6,776 nt of DNA, taken from assembly GCA_050259035.1 (NCBI GenBank), contig JBLMZW010000015.1, positions 1-6,776 on the forward strand, given 5' to 3'. The first letter of the stretch is position 1. Each line of letters opens with the position of its first letter. This DNA comes from JBLMZW01 sp050259035 (GTDB taxonomy: Bacteria > Bacillota > Syntrophomonadia > Syntrophomonadales > DTU052). The translations under genes were made by a program, and so were the position numbers. The notes under the pieces were generated by a model, which was not told where the DNA came from, did not search any database, and was given only the letters and a program-made list of their open reading frames with translations. Positions 4,892 to 6,776 of this stretch are shown one piece after another.

Positions 4892-6760
4892 GTGCCGTTT
4901 TGTCCTGAATGCGGAACTGAATATTGCGATGGGCTTGAAGCATGCAACTGTAAGTTGGAACTGGTTGATGAACAACCGGAGCAACAATCTTCTAAGCAAA
5001 ACCCTGCCATTGGCTACGAATATGCTGGATTCTGGCGTCGCCTGGTTGCTTTCATAATAGATTATGGTATCTATGTAGTGATTGGTCTATTGTGTGGAAT
5101 GGTTGTTCCGAATATGGGTAGCCTTTCTATTTTCTTTGTTTTGTACTGTGCCCTCATGGAGGGATCTAGTAAAAAAGCCACCCTTGGGAAAATGGTTATG
5201 GGTTTAATAGTCACTGACCTTTCTGGGAATAGGATATCATTTAAACGTTCATTTGCCCGCATAATACTTATGGGGCTTCTCCCCATGTGCGTAATGATGG
5301 TGACAGCAGGGATACTTTATGAATTTTATCGCTTTGTTAATAGGGTAGATATGATCATATTATTGTCAATGTCTTATCTCTTTACGTGTCTCATCATTGG
5401 ATTGTTTATCATATTTACTACCCGCCGACAAGCCCTTCATGATTTAATTGGCGGATGTCTAGTGCTTCATCAATCTGCTGTTGAAACGAATGAAAACCAA
5501 CGGATTCCAACAATTAATAGTAAACCTGCCGGGTTAAGACTATTAAGTAATAAGCGCTTTTGGGAAATTTCATTAATTTTGGTGCTCATTTTTGTTGGCA
5601 CCTATAAATCATGGGACGTTTACCGGCACCAAATCCACGGGGCAGTCAGGACCATAAGCCCGACGGAACAACTTTATTTGATAAAAAGTAAAGGCCTTTA
5701 CGGCTTTATGGATAGAAAAGGGCAGATGGTAATACCCGCAAGTTTTGATAGCATTATTCGGGACTTTGGGGATGATAAATTGGCAGCGGTTTCAAACCAT
5801 AGTAAATGGGGTTTTATAAACAGGCAGGGAGAACTAGTCGTAGATTTTCAATTCGAAGAGATTAGGTCGTTTTCCGAAGGATTGGCGCCGGTAAAAACCA
5901 AAAATATGTGGGGATTTATAAACGAGAAAGGGGAAATGGTAATTCCCGCTAAATTTACAGAGGCGTATACTTTTTCGGATGGTTTGGCTTCAGTTGAATT
6001 AAACGGCCATTGGTTTGCTATAGATAAACAAGGCAATCCGGTTATAAAAATGTCAAGTCTCTCGTTTTTCAATGATGGATTGGCTGATAGACAGATTAAG
6101 GGTAAATATGGGTTTATTAATAGTGGTGGGAAAGTAGCTATTCCTGCAGTTTACCAAAGTGTACACTCATTTTCGGAAGGGTTTGCCGGGGTTCTGGTTG
6201 ATGAAAAGTGGGGGTTTATAGATAAGTCTGGAAAGCTTGTGATCCCTGCCCGATATGATATGGTTTATCAGTTTAAAGGAGGTCTTGCACCAGTCTTTGT
6301 GGCCAATCCAACAGATCCAATGAACAAATATTCAGGCGCAGGGAAATGGGGCTTTATTGATAAAGCCGGAAAGACCGTTATTAAGCCAAAGTTTGCCGCC
6401 GTATATGCCTCCGGGGAATTTTCTGAAGGACTGGCTGCTGTTAATTTTGGTGACTCGAACAAGAAACATTCTTTTATGGGTTTGATGGGTGAAGATTCTG
6501 AAAAACAATGGGGTTATATCAATATAAAAGGCGAGACAGTATTAAGACCACAGTATTCAAGAGCCGGAGATTTCAATGGGGGATTAGCGTCGGTTAGTAT
6601 TGATGGTAAAAATGGATATATCGATCGAACAGGCAAAGTTATAAGGTGGGAAACGAATGGACCTGGGGAGAAAATCACCGATGTCTTGGAACGTTTTCAC
6701 ATAATAATCAGGGAACAGCTAGGTCGGTTAATCGATGTAAATAGTGAAATCTACCCTTGA
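4892..6760 (+). CDS. Zinc ribbon-RDD-WG repeat membrane protein, function unknown
   Basis: The GTG start at 4892 follows AGGGG (4880-4884) at 7 nt and gives 622 residues. Residues 1-25 hold Cys4, Cys7, Cys12, Cys18 and Cys20 (CPECGTEYC, then CNC), a zinc-ribbon-like knuckle. An RDD domain follows at about 45-195: FWRRLVAFIIDYGI with Arg50, Ala53 and Asp57, the TLGKMVMGLIV signature, and the closing RRQALHDLIGG. Likely membrane segments are at about 51-72, 77-92, 121-143 and 152-176, with a fifth at 223-238. With the cysteine knuckle inside the cell, five segments put the C-terminal half outside. That half is a chain of WG repeats (about 268-589), followed by a 33-residue tail with GEKITDVLERFHIIIREQL. 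RDD and WG modules are both known but neither defines a function, so the role is unknown. WG repeats are usually taken as a beta-rich binding surface. The gene has its own upstream region and no clear operon partner in the window. Confidence 0.9.
   Translation: MPFCPECGTEYCDGLEACNCKLELVDEQPEQQSSKQNPAIGYEYAGFWRRLVAFIIDYGIYVVIGLLCGMVVPNMGSLSIFFVLYCALMEGSSKKATLGKMVMGLIVTDLSGNRISFKRSFARIILMGLLPMCVMMVTAGILYEFYRFVNRVDMIILLSMSYLFTCLIIGLFIIFTTRRQALHDLIGGCLVLHQSAVETNENQRIPTINSKPAGLRLLSNKRFWEISLILVLIFVGTYKSWDVYRHQIHGAVRTISPTEQLYLIKSKGLYGFMDRKGQMVIPASFDSIIRDFGDDKLAAVSNHSKWGFINRQGELVVDFQFEEIRSFSEGLAPVKTKNMWGFINEKGEMVIPAKFTEAYTFSDGLASVELNGHWFAIDKQGNPVIKMSSLSFFNDGLADRQIKGKYGFINSGGKVAIPAVYQSVHSFSEGFAGVLVDEKWGFIDKSGKLVIPARYDMVYQFKGGLAPVFVANPTDPMNKYSGAGKWGFIDKAGKTVIKPKFAAVYASGEFSEGLAAVNFGDSNKKHSFMGLMGEDSEKQWGYINIKGETVLRPQYSRAGDFNGGLASVSIDGKNGYIDRTGKVIRWETNGPGEKITDVLERFHIIIREQLGRLIDVNSEIYP
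5693..6658 (+). repeat. Array of about nine WG repeats within the RDD-WG protein
   Basis: The unit is about 33 residues: (K)WGFI(D/N)..G..VIPA.F.....FS.GLA.V. The Trp-Gly (or equivalent) pairs fall at residues 270 (YG), 306, 340, 374 (WF), 406 (YG), 440, 486, 540 and 574 (NG). Unit 4 is degenerate, and units 6 and 7 carry insertions before the next WG (PTDPMNKYSGA and GDSNKKHSFMGLMGEDS). The last unit is partial. Confidence 0.9.
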
Positions 6761-6776
6761 CAGGTCATTTAATAAG

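Overview
The window looks like chromosomal DNA from a low-to-moderate G+C Gram-positive bacterium, probably a spore-forming member of the Clostridia or Negativicutes. The reasons are strong GGAGG-type ribosome binding sites, frequent GTG and TTG starts, an OmpR-family response regulator/HAMP kinase pair, a VanY-like carboxypeptidase, and a zinc ribbon-RDD-WG repeat protein. The genus cannot be fixed from the sequence alone. All five protein genes and one gene remnant lie on the plus strand.

Region 1 (1-2856) is a tight operon. It holds the 3' part of an OmpR/PhoB-type response regulator gene (5' end cut by the window), a transmembrane sensor histidine kinase starting 3 nt after the regulator's stop, and a membrane-anchored extracytoplasmic protein with a PepSY-like stretch whose start overlaps the kinase stop by 8 nt. 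The layout suggests a cell-envelope sensing system whose third protein may tune the kinase.

Region 2 (2857-3738) is a secreted or membrane-tethered M15-family (VanY-like) D,D- or L,D-carboxypeptidase. Its upstream region is the most structured non-coding DNA in the window. It has a 7+7 inverted repeat, two ACAACT direct repeats 11 bp apart, a TATGAT -10-like hexamer correctly placed after them, and a perfect 14-bp stem whose right arm contains the Shine-Dalgarno sequence. A plausible model is that the upstream regulator activates a promoter inside the hairpin, while read-through transcripts from the operon fold and hide the ribosome binding site. No vanH, ligase or vanX gene is present, so this is not a complete glycopeptide-resistance cluster.

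Region 3 (3739-4480) is a noticeably A+T-rich, apparently single gene for an HD-domain phosphohydrolase, with a TTG start.

Region 4 (4481-4891) is mostly non-coding. It contains a clear remnant of the N-terminus of a YyaL/DUF255 (COG1331) thioredoxin-domain protein: about 36 recognisable codons, then unrelated sequence and a stop. An 8-bp inverted repeat and a possible promoter precede the next gene.

Region 5 (4892-6760) encodes a 622-residue protein of unknown function, with a cysteine-rich zinc-ribbon-like N-terminus, an RDD membrane domain, one further membrane segment, and about nine WG repeats predicted to lie outside the membrane. Nothing is seen in the last 16 bases.
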